From Rhodosporidiobolus odoratus (Eukaryota > Basidiomycota > Microbotryomycetes > Sporidiobolales > Sporidiobolaceae): a stretch of DNA of 64,000 nucleotides. The stretch spans positions 496,001 to 560,000 of the forward strand of contig JAOANU010000006.1 in assembly GCA_034387635.1 (NCBI GenBank). The letters run 5' to 3'. The notes beneath the pieces were generated by a model that saw only the letters and a program-made list of their open reading frames with translations, had not been told where the DNA came from and ran no database searches. A program made the position numbers and the translations under genes. Positions 45,420-57,517 of this stretch are shown one piece after another (the stretch's first letter is position 1; every line of letters starts with the position of its first letter).

Positions 45420-47746
45420 TCAAGCAACACCACCTCCATCGACGGGGCCATCGAGGTTCTCCACCAAGGCGTCAATCACATCGTCGACCTGATCCAGCGG
45501 CACGCCGCACCCGAGCGCGACCAACTGCCTGTACTGCCCCAACTTGCTGCCCGTTCCCCTCTGCGCCTGCTTCTCCCTCAGCGTCGCAAACAGCGATTCC
45601 CTCTCGTGCTTGAACTGCTCGATCCGCCCCACCAGCGCCGCCGCCCGATCCTCCGCATCCTCCGGAACATGAGCAGCAAGCTCGCGATAAGCGTCGAGAT
45701 CGGCTTGCGGTCCTCCAGGATGGCGATCCGCCCCTCCCTCGGCATACGCCTGCTCGCGCTGATCCTCATCGCGGACCCACTTCTCCCACCCAAGCCTGAA
45801 GCGCTTCCCACGCCTCAAGTCAAGCTCAGCGGACAAGCGCTCCTCTTCCGCGGCAAGGGCGGTGCGCTCGCCAGCCCGCTGCTGCAGCTGTTCGACCAGT
45901 GCACGAGTCTCGACGATCTGCCCTTCGAGCGCTTTGGCGACGGTGGCGGCATTGTCGAGCTCGCGATCCTTGTCGACAAGTTCGGCATCGTACGAGTCTG
46001 CCAACGTTTCCAAGAGCGCCGAGATCTCCGGAACGACGGTTTTGGCGATTTGGAGACCGGTCTCGGAGATGTGCAGGCGGGTGGGGATAGCGGGAGCGGA
46101 AGGGGTGGCGGCGGGGAAGGCAGGAACGGCGCCATTGACGGAAGGGGGGAGGAAAGCACCGGGGCCAGCAGTGGCATTGACTTCGGTGTTGGCGGCGGCA
46201 GGATCAGACTCGCGGAAGCGTTCGTCCTCGAGGATATAATCCTCGGCGGTTTTGCCGTCGCGGTTGGCGAGCCTGGGGTCAGCACCATTGTCGAGCAGAA
46301 TCTTGACGAGGCGCTTGGAACGAGCGCGAGCGGCGAGGGTCAGAGCCGTCTCGCCTTCCTCGTCCTGGAAGTTGAGGATATCGGCGACCTCATCCGGATA
46401 GTCGACGAGACGCTCGAGAACCGTCTCCATGTAGTAGCGAGCGGCGTGCGTCTTGCCCTTGTGCAGCGCGATGTCGACGATGTAATGGAAGACGGTGCGG
46501 TCGTTGCGGTCGATGTTGATGGTCGAGCGATGGAGCAGTTCAAAGAGTTGGGGAAACTTGCGAAGGTCGTAATTGTTGGTGAACATGACGCTGCGCATCA
46601 ACGCCGTCTGACCCATCGAGTTGGCTCGGAAGATATCGGCGCCGGCGGTGAGGAGTAGCGTGACGATGCGAGTACGACCCATGGCACAAGCCCAGTGAAG
46701 AGCGGTGTGGCCATCATCGTCGATGACAACGTTGGGGTCGAAGTCGTGAGGCGGTTGAACGAGGAATTGCGGGACCTGGGTTGATTCCGAGACAAAGTAG
46801 TCGAGAATCATGCGGGCGTAGCGAAGAGGACCGAGTCCTCCCAGCTGCTGCTGTTCCGGCGGCGCCATGGCGCCGTGCGCGACCTTCCGCTTCTTTGACG
46901 GCCCTGCGCCGTACTCATCGTCGTCGTCGGCTGCCGGGCTTGGCGTGCGGCTCTGGCCCGCAACAGCGCTGCGACCCGGACTTGGACTCCGCCTCTCGCT
47001 GTAATCGTCGTCCGTTTCCGCCATAGCCGCAGCCCTTCGCGCCGCAACCGACTTGGCCGTAGCTGCGCGGCCTTTCGCCTTGCTCGCCTTCGGAGGTGGA
47101 GTTGGCATCGCTTCAAGGTCGGTCGCGATGTCGACCCTCTTGCGAGGACGTGAAGGCGCGGCGGTGATATGCTTGGGAGCGAGTGGAGGGGAATCTGGAC
47201 CAGCTATGTAGTCGAAGATAGGCTGCAGCAAGCGGTCGACGCCATACTGACGAGAGAGAGCAATACCGCGATCGAGAGGTACCCAAGTACCTGTTGTATG
47301 AGCGGAGGTCAACAGGGAGCGGAGGGGAGAATGGAAGCCGTATGATGGGACAGCCAAGCAGACTGAAAAACGCAAGGCAACGCACCCTGGTACTTGCCGT
47401 ACCCACCCTGCACCTTTTCGTGTGTGCCTTTCTGAACCTCCCTCTCCAGAACACGGGTACGCTGGGGTTTGTCGAAACCAGCAACCTTCAGGATTTGGGT
47501 CGCGTTGAGCCAGGCATCCGATTTGCGGCGCATGACGGCGACACCTTGACAGGGCATCTAGAGCGAAGAGACGTGCATTTGGGCGACGAGAAGTAAGATC
47601 ATGGCAGGAGAAGGGCAGTCAGCGATGAGCGAAACGGCACCTTCTTACTGGCTCCTGTGTGACGACACGGAGGTAGTGACACGCACCTCGTAGACCGGAA
47701 CGCCAGAATACGTCGCCTTGTAGATTGCGGGAGCAGCGGCGGCCAT
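45420..47746 (-). CDS. MBP1: APSES/KilA-N transcription factor with ankyrin repeats (Mbp1-type)
   Basis: This is the DNA-binding subunit of an MBF-like complex that drives G1/S genes. Exon 1 (47746-47687) encodes [20 protein letters not shown]. Exon 2 starts [38 protein letters not shown] and runs to [12 protein letters not shown] third exon from [21 protein letters not shown] completes the winged-helix APSES domain. A basic/Ser-rich linker with a nuclear-localisation-like PSKKRKV follows. Ankyrin repeats include [42 protein letters not shown] and [30 protein letters not shown] long coiled coil and a C-terminal helical region end the protein. Architecture equals Mbp1/Swi4/Res; Mbp1 is the best label. 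Confidence 0.93.
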
Positions 47747-48636
47747 AGTGGGAAGAACAAGAAGGTGAAAAGCAGGGAAGAAAAGGCGGCAGGGAGAATC
47801 GACGCTGGAGCTGCGACTGGTGCGGTACAGAGAAGGGTAGGCGCAAGGCGATCAAGAAGTAGAAGATGCGCCTGGCTGCAGAAGGCCGAGATTGTTGAGT
47901 CGGAAGATGAGCTTGCGGTCGAAAGAGGAAGGACTGCTGGGTGGGGAGAGGGAAAGGGTTCGTTGGAATCCAATCAGCGACGCGAGAGATGAGTGTACGA
48001 GCGGCATGTCAGTGGCTTGTGTGATCAGCGTTCGCGGACCGCTGGTCCCGTCCATGAGTGCGACCGCTTTGTTTCGATACGATTGCCGACCCCTTGACCT
48101 CCCTGATCTCAGCATGCCGCAGACATCCTCGAACCGCTCCTGCGCGCACTTGAGGCTGTGGAGGAAACAGTACATACCTGGTGCCGCTCAGTGAATATCT
48201 TGCCGCTGTGTTATCGTGAAGCCGAAGTCGCAAGTCGAAGCAAGCGAAGGAGAATGGCGATGAACGGTGGGCGGGCGTTCGAGCGGTGTCGATAGTCTTG
48301 ATGCGCGTCTAGGTCAAGATCAACAGCAGCTAATCTGCAAACAGACACGAGCGAGAATGCGGTGGGGCGGCGAGGCGAACGCGCGCGATTACGCTTTACC
48401 GTAGCGGGAAAGGAGAAACTGATTTACAGCAACTATCATACGAGTCTATCACCTACTCTACAATCTAAAGCATGTGCCACTGTACGCGTAGACCCAGCTT
48501 GAACCTATTTCCCGCAGAAGAAGGCCAGATTTGTGGGTTTAATGATGAATACAAATAGTGGGTAATGTGGTCAGTTTGGATTACCATTCGACTTGAAATC
48601 GTTTGGTCCGCTCCCCACACCACGCTGCACGAAACG
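47747..48636. promoter_or_regulatory. 890 bp divergent region between MBP1 and NDUFB7
   Basis: This holds both promoters. A GC-alternating stretch AACGCGCGCGATTACG near 48379-48394 contains ACGCG, part of the MBF (MCB, ACGCGT) core but not a perfect site. No other gene is supported; open frames lack family motifs. Feedback on MBP1 is a guess. Confidence 0.4.
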
Positions 48637-49475
48637 ATGGCACACTCGAACGAACCCTTTGTCGCACAACCCGCCGAGCAAGCTACCGCCGCAAAGGCTC
48701 GTCTGCCACTCGGGTACGTCTTGCTCTACTCCGCTTCGACTCATTATGCCCTCGTAACGCTCGCTCATCGCAACTTGCTTACCTCACAGATGGCGCGACG
48801 CCTGCGGAAAGTGAGTAGCATTGGCTGGACGAACAGGCGAGCCTCAAGATGCTGATGAGATGAGGTCAACAGGCTCCTGGTTCCTTTGAACGTATGCCGA
48901 CACGAGAACCTGTATGCGACCTGGAGTACGTCCCTTCCCCCGTCCCTGCTCATAGTCAACCGCTGACCCCTTACGTCCTGCAGAGTGCGATGATGAACGG
49001 TGCGTCGCAGTCGGAAACATGTCGGAAAAGAACTCACTGGTCGAACCCAGCGGAAGAGACGGAGTTGACTGACGCCGACTCATGACCCTTTGCCGGTGCT
49101 TACAGACACATCTACGAAAAGTAGGGCGTACACTCACGTCTTCCCGTGTGATCCGGCTGACCTTCTTCCTTCCTTTTCCCTTTCAGATGCCAATACGACG
49201 AGTGCGCCTGCCGTCCTTCCATCCGTCATGTTCTCGACTGACCAGCTTTGTTCTCCTTATTAAACTTTCCCCTCCCACCTTCGCTCCTTGACCGCACCTT
49301 TCTCCAACCTTGCAATCGCCTTCCCGTTCCCACCCTCTCTCGCACTTTCGCCGCTTGTTTTCCGTTGTCCGCCACGTCCTGCACCTCCCACACCACACCA
49401 TTCATCTTTAACCACAGCTACATCTCCCGCATGAAGGCACTCGCAAAGCAGAAGCGGATGGAGGCAGACGAGTAG
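48637..49475 (+). CDS. NADH:ubiquinone oxidoreductase subunit NDUFB7 (B18)
   Basis: This is a complex I accessory subunit of the intermembrane-space side. Seven exons (48637-48713, 48790-48810, 48873-48925, 48984-48999, 49106-49120, 49187-49201, 49418-49475) total 255 nt (84 residues). The spliced product has LPLGWRDACGKLLVPLNVCRHENLYATWKC, then ERHIYEKCQYDDY and MKALAKQKRM. Cys at 31/41 and 52/62 form a twin CX9C (CHCH) pattern, as used by the Mia40 import route. No exon shows the protein alone: five of the seven are 53 nt or shorter. The N-terminus lacks a presequence but has the Gly following Met replaced by Ala, so N-myristoylation seen in some homologues is not expected. Confidence 0.9.
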
Positions 49476-49933
49476 AGGAGCTTGTGCATGTAATACTTCG
49501 AGAGGTTGTGATCCCGCAGTACGGCACTGGATCATCCGAGAGATGCGAGCGGAAGCTGCTGCGGTAAGAAGGGCGAGAGAGGCAACTTCAGTATAAGACG
49601 CCAGCTTGCTCTGCCCTTTTCCGCCAGTAGTGATCTTTGGAAAGTCGGCTAGCTGGGTACAATCGGCGGTAGCGCACGAAGACTATGGAGTGTCTATTGC
49701 GATTGCGCGAACTGAATGAGCGACTATAGGGTTCGGGACAGCGCTGATGGCGAACGCCTGAAAAAGGGAAGATGTAGGGGGCTTGGTGTTCAATGTCTAG
49801 GGCTAGAAGGTCGAAGAACGTAGGCTACAAGAACGGTAAGGTAGCGAAAGGACATCGAATGCGAATCTGAAGAGAGAGACGAAGTAAACGGCAAAACTGG
49901 ATCGTACTTTTCCCCTTTCTGTTTGGTCCCTGA
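49476..49933. other. Convergent intergenic region
   Basis: These 458 bp lie between the NDUFB7 stop and the stop of the coiled-coil gene. I see no coding frame with support, repeat or RNA gene. Confidence 0.4.
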
Positions 49934-50752
49934 TCACCACCTGCCGAACCCCGTCGCAGGCCTCACAATCCCGCTCGCGTGCGAAGTAGTCATCTGTAAT
50001 ACTCCAGCACTAGGACGTCGCCCCATCGAAGTGGCCGGGCGCAAGATGGTAGCGCCGGTTGGGCCGAAGTAGTCTTGCCCAGTAAGAGCAGAGAGGGACG
50101 AGGTCGAGTGCGAGTGCTTGTGCGATGAATGGAGAGGATGAAGACCACGAGCTGGGGACGGCGGACGGGAGGCGCCACGGGAAGAAGTCGGTGAGAGATT
50201 GCGCGGCTGTTTAAGTCAGATGCAGGGAGAAAACGACAACAAACGTCAGGTCAGTCCTATACACCCCGCTATAAGCGGATATGTGAGCATCGGCAGAGAG
50301 CACATGTGTGTGTGACTCCTTGTACGTACCGAGATGCTCTCGCTGCGGCTCATCGCTGCCAACCCACCCGGCGTAGCCAACGCCTTGTAATGCTCTTTCT
50401 CCCTTTCAACTCTACTGAACTCTCTCGCCAATCGCTGATAAGCTCTCTCGAGCTCGACGACGCGCTTGACCAACGCTTGCTGGTCGTTCGCATTGCCGAT
50501 CGGTGCGCCGGGCGAGACTGGCGTGAGGGGTAGCTCGATGCGACCGGTGAAGCGGGTGCGGGATGACGAGCGAGAGTGAACTGGAGAAGTGGGACGGGAG
50601 GCGGAGTGCAGGCCGGGAACGGGAGAGGCGGAGCGGGAGTGACTGGAGGAAGCGGCGAAACGACGACGTTCTTTTTCTAGCAGCATCTGCTGGAGTTGAG
50701 CTTCGAAGACTGCATCGCTGACCGCTTTGATCCCACGCACAGGGTTCAGCAT
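49934..50752 (-). CDS. Ser/Arg/Pro-rich protein with central coiled coil
   Basis: Two exons, 50752-50330 and 50206-49934, give 231 residues. The intron is GTACGT...CTGACTTAAACAG and phase 0. The N-terminal helix reads AVSDAVFEAQLQQMLLEKERRRF. A Ser/Arg-rich stretch with SP and TP sites follows, then a coiled coil (ALVKRVVELERAYQRLAREFSRVEREKEHYKAL). The second exon is Ser/His/Pro-rich and ends GATILRPATSMGRRPSAG...GIVRPATGFGRW. I do not recognise a family. The SP-rich context suggests regulation by phosphorylation, which is inference. The gene lies downstream of and in the same direction as ARMH3. Confidence 0.65.
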
Positions 50753-51331
50753 ATAAATGTACGCGAGAGAGAAGCCGCTAAGTCCAGGTGGTCGACAGGA
50801 AAAGAAGACTCACATCCAGGTGAAATACCCCCTCCTGCTACCGATCCTGCAAAGTGTGCATGTAGGGGACTCGCAGGGAGACTTTTGCTTGCCCTTCGGA
50901 TCGGAGGTCTACCATTTCCCGCCGAGATCGTCACTCGGAGGGGTGATTGCGGTCTGACCGGTTCATCCCCCGGAGCTGTACCCAGCGACCACGCACCCGT
51001 CGGTCCCATGATGCCCATCTTTGGGCAGAGAGGAAAGCGGACGGAGAGGGAGGAACAGATGGCAGTCGTGTGAGTCGGACAATGTAGGTCAATGCGCAGA
51101 GATCGAACAGCGGCGGTGAAGACTTGATGAGAGGGGTTTGAAGGCCCCGCATCTGCATGCAACGCCTGGCTTCTGGTTGGCTGCGAACTCCGGAAGGAGG
51201 TCGCACGGAATGCTATGCCGGTGAAAGGAGCTTGGGGAAAAAAAGAACAGACGCGAGGAGGTGACGGCCTTCTCAACCTTGGCGAGCAACTCACCTCGGC
51301 CGTTCCGGAAGCTCCGACAGGTAAAGAACAG
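50753..51331. other. Tandem intergenic region
   Basis: These 579 bp lie between the ARMH3 stop and the coiled-coil gene start, both on the minus strand. It should include the ARMH3 3' end and the next promoter. Open frames exist on both strands but lack splice or family support; an upstream exon of the coiled-coil gene cannot be ruled out. Confidence 0.35.
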
Positions 51332-54300
51332 CTATTCCGCGTTGCCCGACTGCATGAGTTGAAGCGTGTCCGTACACGCAACAGTGGTGAGTTCCCTGAA
51401 ATACTGATTCATCCCCCTTTCCTCGTTAACCGCGAATCTTCCCAGATCCGCCATTGCAGCCGACTCGATCATTTCCACCCCGCCCAGATTTTTCTCAATG
51501 ACGGCCAGTACCTGGTCCTTGCGAGGTTTCTTGGAGCCGAGCTGCTGAATGTGCGAGGTGAAGAAAGTTGAGGCGGATCGCAGGGAGGATATACATTCGG
51601 TAGCGACGAAACCGCCGCCGCTGCCACTCAGTGGACTGGTCGGGAAGGCGGAGATTGGAGAGAAAGCTGGCGTCGAACCGAATGCTGAGCTCGTAGGAGA
51701 AAGGGCGAAGAAGCTAGTTCGGCTCGGCGTGTCGCGACGATTGTACGATGGTATGGAAGTAGCCTTTGCACGAGGTGGGGTCGAAGGGCCGCGTGGGGAA
51801 GTTGCTGAGGGAGAGGTGACGGATGAAATACCAAGATGGTCGGATAGTGAAGAAAGGGTTTGCTCGGCTTGTAGGGTTTCGTAGAAAAGGGAGGCATGGG
51901 CAGAAGAGCTTGGTAGGATTGATTCGGCCCAGAAGGCAGCGTAGGCGAGGGTGACGAAGACTGCAAAGCAAACGATCAGTGGAGACCTTGAGCAGGCGGA
52001 ACCAACGGGCATACTTTGCGAGATGAGGGCATCAATTTGGTCGCTGGCATCCCTCAGCTCGGCGATATTGGAGACGACGAAGCTTGCAAGGCCGAGGATA
52101 GACCGCCAAAGGTTGACCCAATCCCGTTCTAAACCAGGAACGGTAAGCCTCTTTCCAGTGCTTAAGCAGGGAAGCTCGCACCTAGTCGCAGCTTCTCCGT
52201 TTTCAGCTGTTGTAGCACGCGCTGAAGCAGTCTCAGAGCGATACTGCAAAGGTTACGTGATCAGAGCAGAACGGAGGGAAGAGGGGCAGAGCGAGACAGG
52301 ATTGAAACCAAGAGGATCTAACGGGAGGAGGTGTGAGTAGAGGCAGTGACGCACGTGTAGCTTTCAACATCCAGCCCTTCCCGCAGATTATACCGCAAGA
52401 AGATAACCACCGTATCGACAATCGCAGCGAGAGGCATAGAGACGGGACCGTTATCAGGAAGGACGGGATGTCGCTGGCAAATTTAATGCGAGATCCGTCA
52501 GTCCTTTCTCCGAGCTCGCAAGGAACACGCGAGAACATCGACGTACCTGCCTACATAGCCGGATCTCGTCCGGCACCGCAACTGCCAGTTTCCCTTCTCC
52601 CTCCTCGACCAGTATCAGCAAGAGAATGAGGAAGAGGCGGGAGTATCTGCGCGAGCGCGACGTGACGGCGGCGTGGCAGAAAACGTAGGAAGAGAGGGAG
52701 ATGAGGGTGGACGGAAGAGCGGGCGCTGCGATGGGCGGCCGTGTCAGCAGAGGTGTCGAAACGGAGGAGAGTATTGAAGCACCTGTTGCGTCCGGCGTTT
52801 CCGCAAAGACCAGACTGCAGAACGTCTTGTTCGAGTTCATGAGCTCGAAGAGCGGAAGGAGGAGGACGAGCATCTTTGGTGGCATGGCCTCAAAGGGCTT
52901 ATCTTCGGTCCGTAGCGAGGCTGGCGGCGGCTGGGGTATAAGCTTGACACCGTCCGCCATCGCAGAGGGTGAACATGACGACGTCGATGGTTTCTGCGGC
53001 GTGCTGGTCCGTGGATGTAAAGACTTGGGAGCGTCGCTCGAAGGAAGATGGGCGGAGGAGGACGCAGTCTCGGCGTTTAGCTTTCCTCCAGGTGGAGATA
53101 CTGGCGGCTGCTTATCGAGAGTTGGGAGCGGAGGTTTGCTCGGAGAGGGTGGTGTCGCTTGCGCGAACGGGGCAGCAAGGATCTCAGTGATGCGGAAGGA
53201 GGTAAGGAAGGAAGTGATGGAGGAAGTAAGGGTTGTAGAGACATCGTCTGCGAGTGAGACATAGCAGTCGTGGGCCGACGTGCAGACTGTTTCTACGACT
53301 TCGATTATTCGCTGCGATGCACATATCAATGTAAGCGGGACGCAATCTCCATGTGGCGGAACAGCTAACGGTCATGACGCCCTCTTCCACGAAGTCCTCT
53401 ATTCGCACGCCGTAGGGGTTCCTAGCCTCTTCCTTCCTATAGCTTGCCAGCAGACCGAGCAGCAACGTGCTCTCGAAGGCAAACTGTCGGGTTTCTTCGT
53501 CGGCGATGAAGCTTACGAGGGTCGAAAAAAGGTCGCGGCGCAGGAAGTAGGCGTTGAGAGCGCCCTCGTTGACGGAAGCGACGAAGACAAGCGCGAGTTG
53601 TAGGATGCGATGCCGTAGGCGAACTAAGCGGGAGAGTAAGCAGGACAGCGGTGGTGGAAGACACAAAAGGATATACTTACGAGGCGCAAGCTTGTCCTGC
53701 AGCGTGGTGTCTATGGTAGAAACGAGGTCCTATAGGGAGATAGTAGATCAGTAAGATTCGTGAGCTCAAAGTGAAAGGAACGTATATACCCCAAAGACTT
53801 GATCGCTCTGCTCTACACTACCCGCCAACATCACGAGCAGCGAGTGACTGTCCAGACCTCTGGATAGTATGTGTCTCAAGAAGGGGAGAAGAGTCTGCGC
53901 GAAGAGGTGCGTAAGCAAGAGGCCGCACCCAGCGCAGAAGGAATCATCGCACCTCGACAACGTTTGTCCGGCTGATGTCCTTTCTTTCTGCTTCCTTCAG
54001 CACCTTGACGGCATTCTTGAACAGCTGAGAGATGTTGTTCTGGTCCCAAAGGGAAGGAAACACATCAGCCAAAGGCAGCGAGAAAACGAGGGAACGAACA
54101 CACCCTGAACGGTCCTTTCAGGTCCTCGTTTCGTAGCCGGTCAAGCGCCTGTGCTTGCCACGTCTGATGTGGCCGTAAGCAGAATAATTCGGCAAAGTAG
54201 CGAGCTGGAGTCGGGGCATGTTCGCGAGTAAAGAGGTCGGGAACGGTCGAGAGTTGCTCCCAGCTTGCCTCGAGCTTCGATTTGGGTGGAGGCGCTCCGG

Positions 54301-54370
54301 ACTGGTTGACTTGTCTGAGCGGAGATGGTCCCAGAGGCGTCTCGTGTAGTGTCGGAGTAGGTTGTGCCAT
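51332..54370 (-). CDS. Armadillo-like helical domain protein (ARMH3/DUF1741)
   Basis: This is a homologue of human ARMH3 (C10orf76), which binds GBF1 and PI4KB at the Golgi. The strongest evidence is the family block FVASVNEGALNAYFLRRDLF, then LVSFIADEETRQFAFESTLLLGLLASYRKEEARNPYGVRIEDFVEEGVM (near 53400-53600). Upstream are LEASWEQLSTVPDLFTREHAPTPARYFAELFCLRP and ILSRGLDSHSLLVMLAGS. Downstream are MLVLLLPLFELMNSNKTFCSLVF, YVFCHAAVTSRSRRYSRLFLILLLILVEE, DWVNLWRSILGLASFVV and a Ser-rich insertion. It ends NQYFRELTTVACTDTLQLMQSGNAE. About ten introns. The start at 54370 follows a TTGCAG acceptor-like site, so a 5'UTR intron or a slightly longer N-terminus is possible. Confidence 0.85.
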
Positions 54371-54628
54371 CGAGAGGTGGGGCTGCAAGAGCATAACAAG
54401 TCGTGTCACCTCCTCGACCGGGATGGCACAAGCCCGTACGAACCAGATTAGTCCTGAGTCTTGTGACCACACGCTCAGTACCACGCTTCGAGGATGTTGA
54501 CGGTCGACACCTTCTCGACACGCTCTCACTCACTCGAGCTCGAAGTTGGACTCTGATCTCACTCGTCTCATCTCTCGCTTGATCTGCTGCTTGTACAGAC
54601 TGCTCAAGAGCATCGTCAGCAACCGAAA
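54371..54628. promoter_or_regulatory. Divergent ARMH3/eIF3b promoter
   Basis: The two starts face outward with 258 bp between them. The segment near eIF3b is CT-rich. A shared promoter is inferred; part of this may be ARMH3 5'UTR intron. Confidence 0.4.
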
Positions 54629-57254
54629 ATGGCCGCACAGGACCCAGAAATCGACTACTCCGACCTGGAGGAGCAGTCAGTCTCGTCCCTCCGTCCCCTT
54701 GTTCCCCATCCTCTGGCCTCGCGCTCGAGGAGAGCTGATCATTCTATGTAAGCAGATATACCATCAACTACGAGTCTCCCCTTGACTCCGTTGTCATTCT
54801 CGATGGCGCACCCGTCGTCGGCGCCGACAAGGCGGACCGTCTTGTGAAGGCTCTCTGCAAGACTGCCAGCAAGGAAGCCGGAGTCTCTGTTTCGCCTGAT
54901 CAGATTGAAATGCCCACCGACGAGTCTGGCCAATCCAAGGGTTTTCTCTTCATCACCCTCAACAACCAAGTCGAAGCACAGCAGTTCCAGCGCACCCTCA
55001 ACGGCCACGCCTTCGACAAGCGTCACACCTTCTCCGTCGTACCCTTCACCGAAGTAGACTCGTACGTCAACCTCCAGGAGGAGCACCAGGAGCAGGAGCA
55101 TGAGGAGTGGGCGCCCCGGGTACGAAAGTCTCGTTCCCTCTGGTTTTCCTGTCCTTACCGGTGCTTTTCTGCAGGAACACTTCCGAGCATGGCTCGCCGA
55201 CCCCGCTGGTCGTGACCAGGCTATTCTCTACTCCGGCGACGAGCTCCGCGTCAGCTGGGCGAACAAGACCGGATTTGCTGAAACCGCTGCCTCCCGCCAA
55301 GTACGTCGCTTCGAGGCCTTCGCTGTCTCATCCCGCTGATCTTGTCCCCTACAGAAATGGACCGACCTCTTCTCGCAATGGTCACCGCAAGGTACCTACA
55401 TGGCAACGATCCATTTGCAGGGTGTCGCGCTTTGGGGAGGAAACTCGTTCGAGCGCATCAACCGTTTCGCCCACCCGGACGTCAAGCTCGTCGACTTTTC
55501 GCCTTATGAGCGTTACCTCGTCACCTGGTCCCCCCGCCCCATCGAGTTCTCCAACTCGCCCCTGTCACCCTTCACCGAGGAGGACGTCGACAACCAGATT
55601 GCCGTCTGGGATATCGTCACCGGCGACCTTGTTCGCACTTTCCCCATGGTTGGCGACCAGTCTTCCGAGCTCAACAAGCGCCTCGTCTGGCCCATGTTCA
55701 AGTGGTCGCCGGACGAGAAGTACGCCGCCCGCGTTACGCCCGGCCAGCAGATCTCGGTATACGAGACCCCAACGCTCGCCATGCTCGGCAAGAAGAGTAT
55801 CAAAATTGAGGGTGTTGCCGACTTTGAGTGGTCGCCGATGAGCGAGAAGGAGAGGGAGGGGCTCGAGGCGGAGAGGAATGGCACCGCCAAGCCTGGATCA
55901 TCGACCCGGGAGAACAAGATCGCCTTCTGGACGCCCGAGATCACCAACCAGCCTGCCCGTGTCTCCCTTATGGCGCTTCCCAGTCGTGCTATCATCCGAT
56001 CGAAGAACCTTTTCAACGTTCACGACGTGCGTGTCTGATTTCTCTCGCCCTGGTTCTGTTTGTGCTCACCTCGTCTTCCATCCTGCAGTGCAAGCTCCAC
56101 TGGCAATCGCACGGTGATTACTTCTGCGTCAAGGTCGACCGTCACACCAAGACTGGAAAGACTCGCTACTGCAACCTCGAGCTCTTCCGTCTTCGCGAGA
56201 AGGAGGTGCCTGTCCAGGTTATCGAGATCAAGGGTACGCACGGTTCCTTATGTTCGCTGCCGCATCGTGCTCACGTTCGGTTATTGCAGACGAGGTTGTT
56301 GCTTTCGCTTGGGAGCCGGCAGGCTCGCGATTCACCCTCATCACCTCCGGCGATGTTACCCCCGCAAGCGCTGCCGCTGGTGCCCTTCCTAAGACCACCA
56401 CCGGCTTCTACGCCTTCGACTCTCGCAAGGGAGATTTCCTTAAACTGAGTACGCGCCTAGCCTTCGTCTCACCTCTGCCTTGCTGACCCTGGTCTCTGTT
56501 CGACAGAGGCCTTCGACAACAAGTCTGCCAACAACATCTACTGGTCACCTAAGGGTCGCCACGTCATTCTCGCTACTCTTGGCTCCAACTCCAAGTTCGA
56601 CCTCGAGTTCTACGACCTTGACCTCGACAAGGACGAGAAGGCGACCGAGATGGACCCTGGAGCGGCTATTCGATCGATCACCGTCATCGAGCACTACGGC
56701 ATGACCGATATCGAATGGGACCCTTCTGGACGCTTCGTCGCAACTTATGGCTCTATCTGGATGCAATCGGTTCGTCCTCCCAGACTTATTCCTGTGCGAG
56801 TGCTTCCCCTGACCTATTCCGTCTGCAGATGGAGTCCGGCTACCAGATCTGGGATTTCAAGGGCACGCTCGTCCAGGAGGGCAAGCTCGACCGTTTCAAG
56901 CAGCTCCTCTGGCGCCCCCGCCCCCCTACCCTCCTCACCAACGCCGAGCAGAAGAAGATCCGCAAGAACCTCCGCGACTTCTCCCGACAGTTCGAGGAGC
57001 AAGATCAGCTCGAGGCGGCCAACGAGAACACGGAGCTGGTGGAGAAGAGGACGAGGTTGATCGACGAGTGGAACGCGTGGAGGAAGGAGTGCGAGGAGAC
57101 GTACGAGAGGAGGAGGGCAGAGTTGGGTCGTCCGCCCAAGGCCAGCTTGATCAAGGCGGCCGAGGCGGCGAAGGAGGAGGAGGTCGTCGAGGAGTGGGTC
57201 GAGGAGGTTGTCGACGAGAAGATCGAGGTGATGGATGCGCAAGCTTCGTCGTAA
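54629..57254 (+). CDS. PRT1: Translation initiation factor eIF3 subunit b (Prt1)
   Basis: This is a core scaffold of eIF3 on the 40S ribosome. Exon 1 encodes [16 protein letters not shown] and splices to [21 protein letters not shown]. An RRM (residues ~35-115) includes [32 protein letters not shown]. Then come a linker with [21 protein letters not shown] and the beta-propeller: [127 protein letters not shown] and [16 protein letters not shown]. The C-terminal [29 protein letters not shown] precedes a charged helix that contacts eIF3i/g. Eight or so introns; all signatures in order. Confidence 0.96.
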
Positions 57255-57517
57255 CGGCTCGAAGAACAAGGAGCGAAGGGAGGGGAATCGGTTCAGCAGT
57301 TGTAGACCGACTGTCTCTCCTTTGTTGTGCAGCAGATAAAATGGCAATCTCAGCCCATAGTTGTCATCGTGAGTTAAGGCGTGTGGCTCAGCGGTAGATC
57401 AACAGACACTTGGTAACTTCTTTCTCGTTGTTCTACCATCGCTCGCTTTGCGTCAGATTCTTCATCCCGGAAGACTCATCGCACGCAGAGTCTTAGCCCG
57501 TCTACGTTCCTTTCGTT

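Noticed and set aside
45606..46658. Plus-strand 350-codon open frame
   Set aside because: It lies opposite the ankyrin/coiled-coil exon of MBP1 and has no motif of its own; GC-rich codon bias leaves antisense frames open.
57376..57440. tRNA-like start GGCGTGTGGCTCAGCGGTAGA with a box-A match
   Set aside because: No matching box B (GGTTCGA) follows, and no acceptor stem or anticodon arm can be paired within tRNA length.
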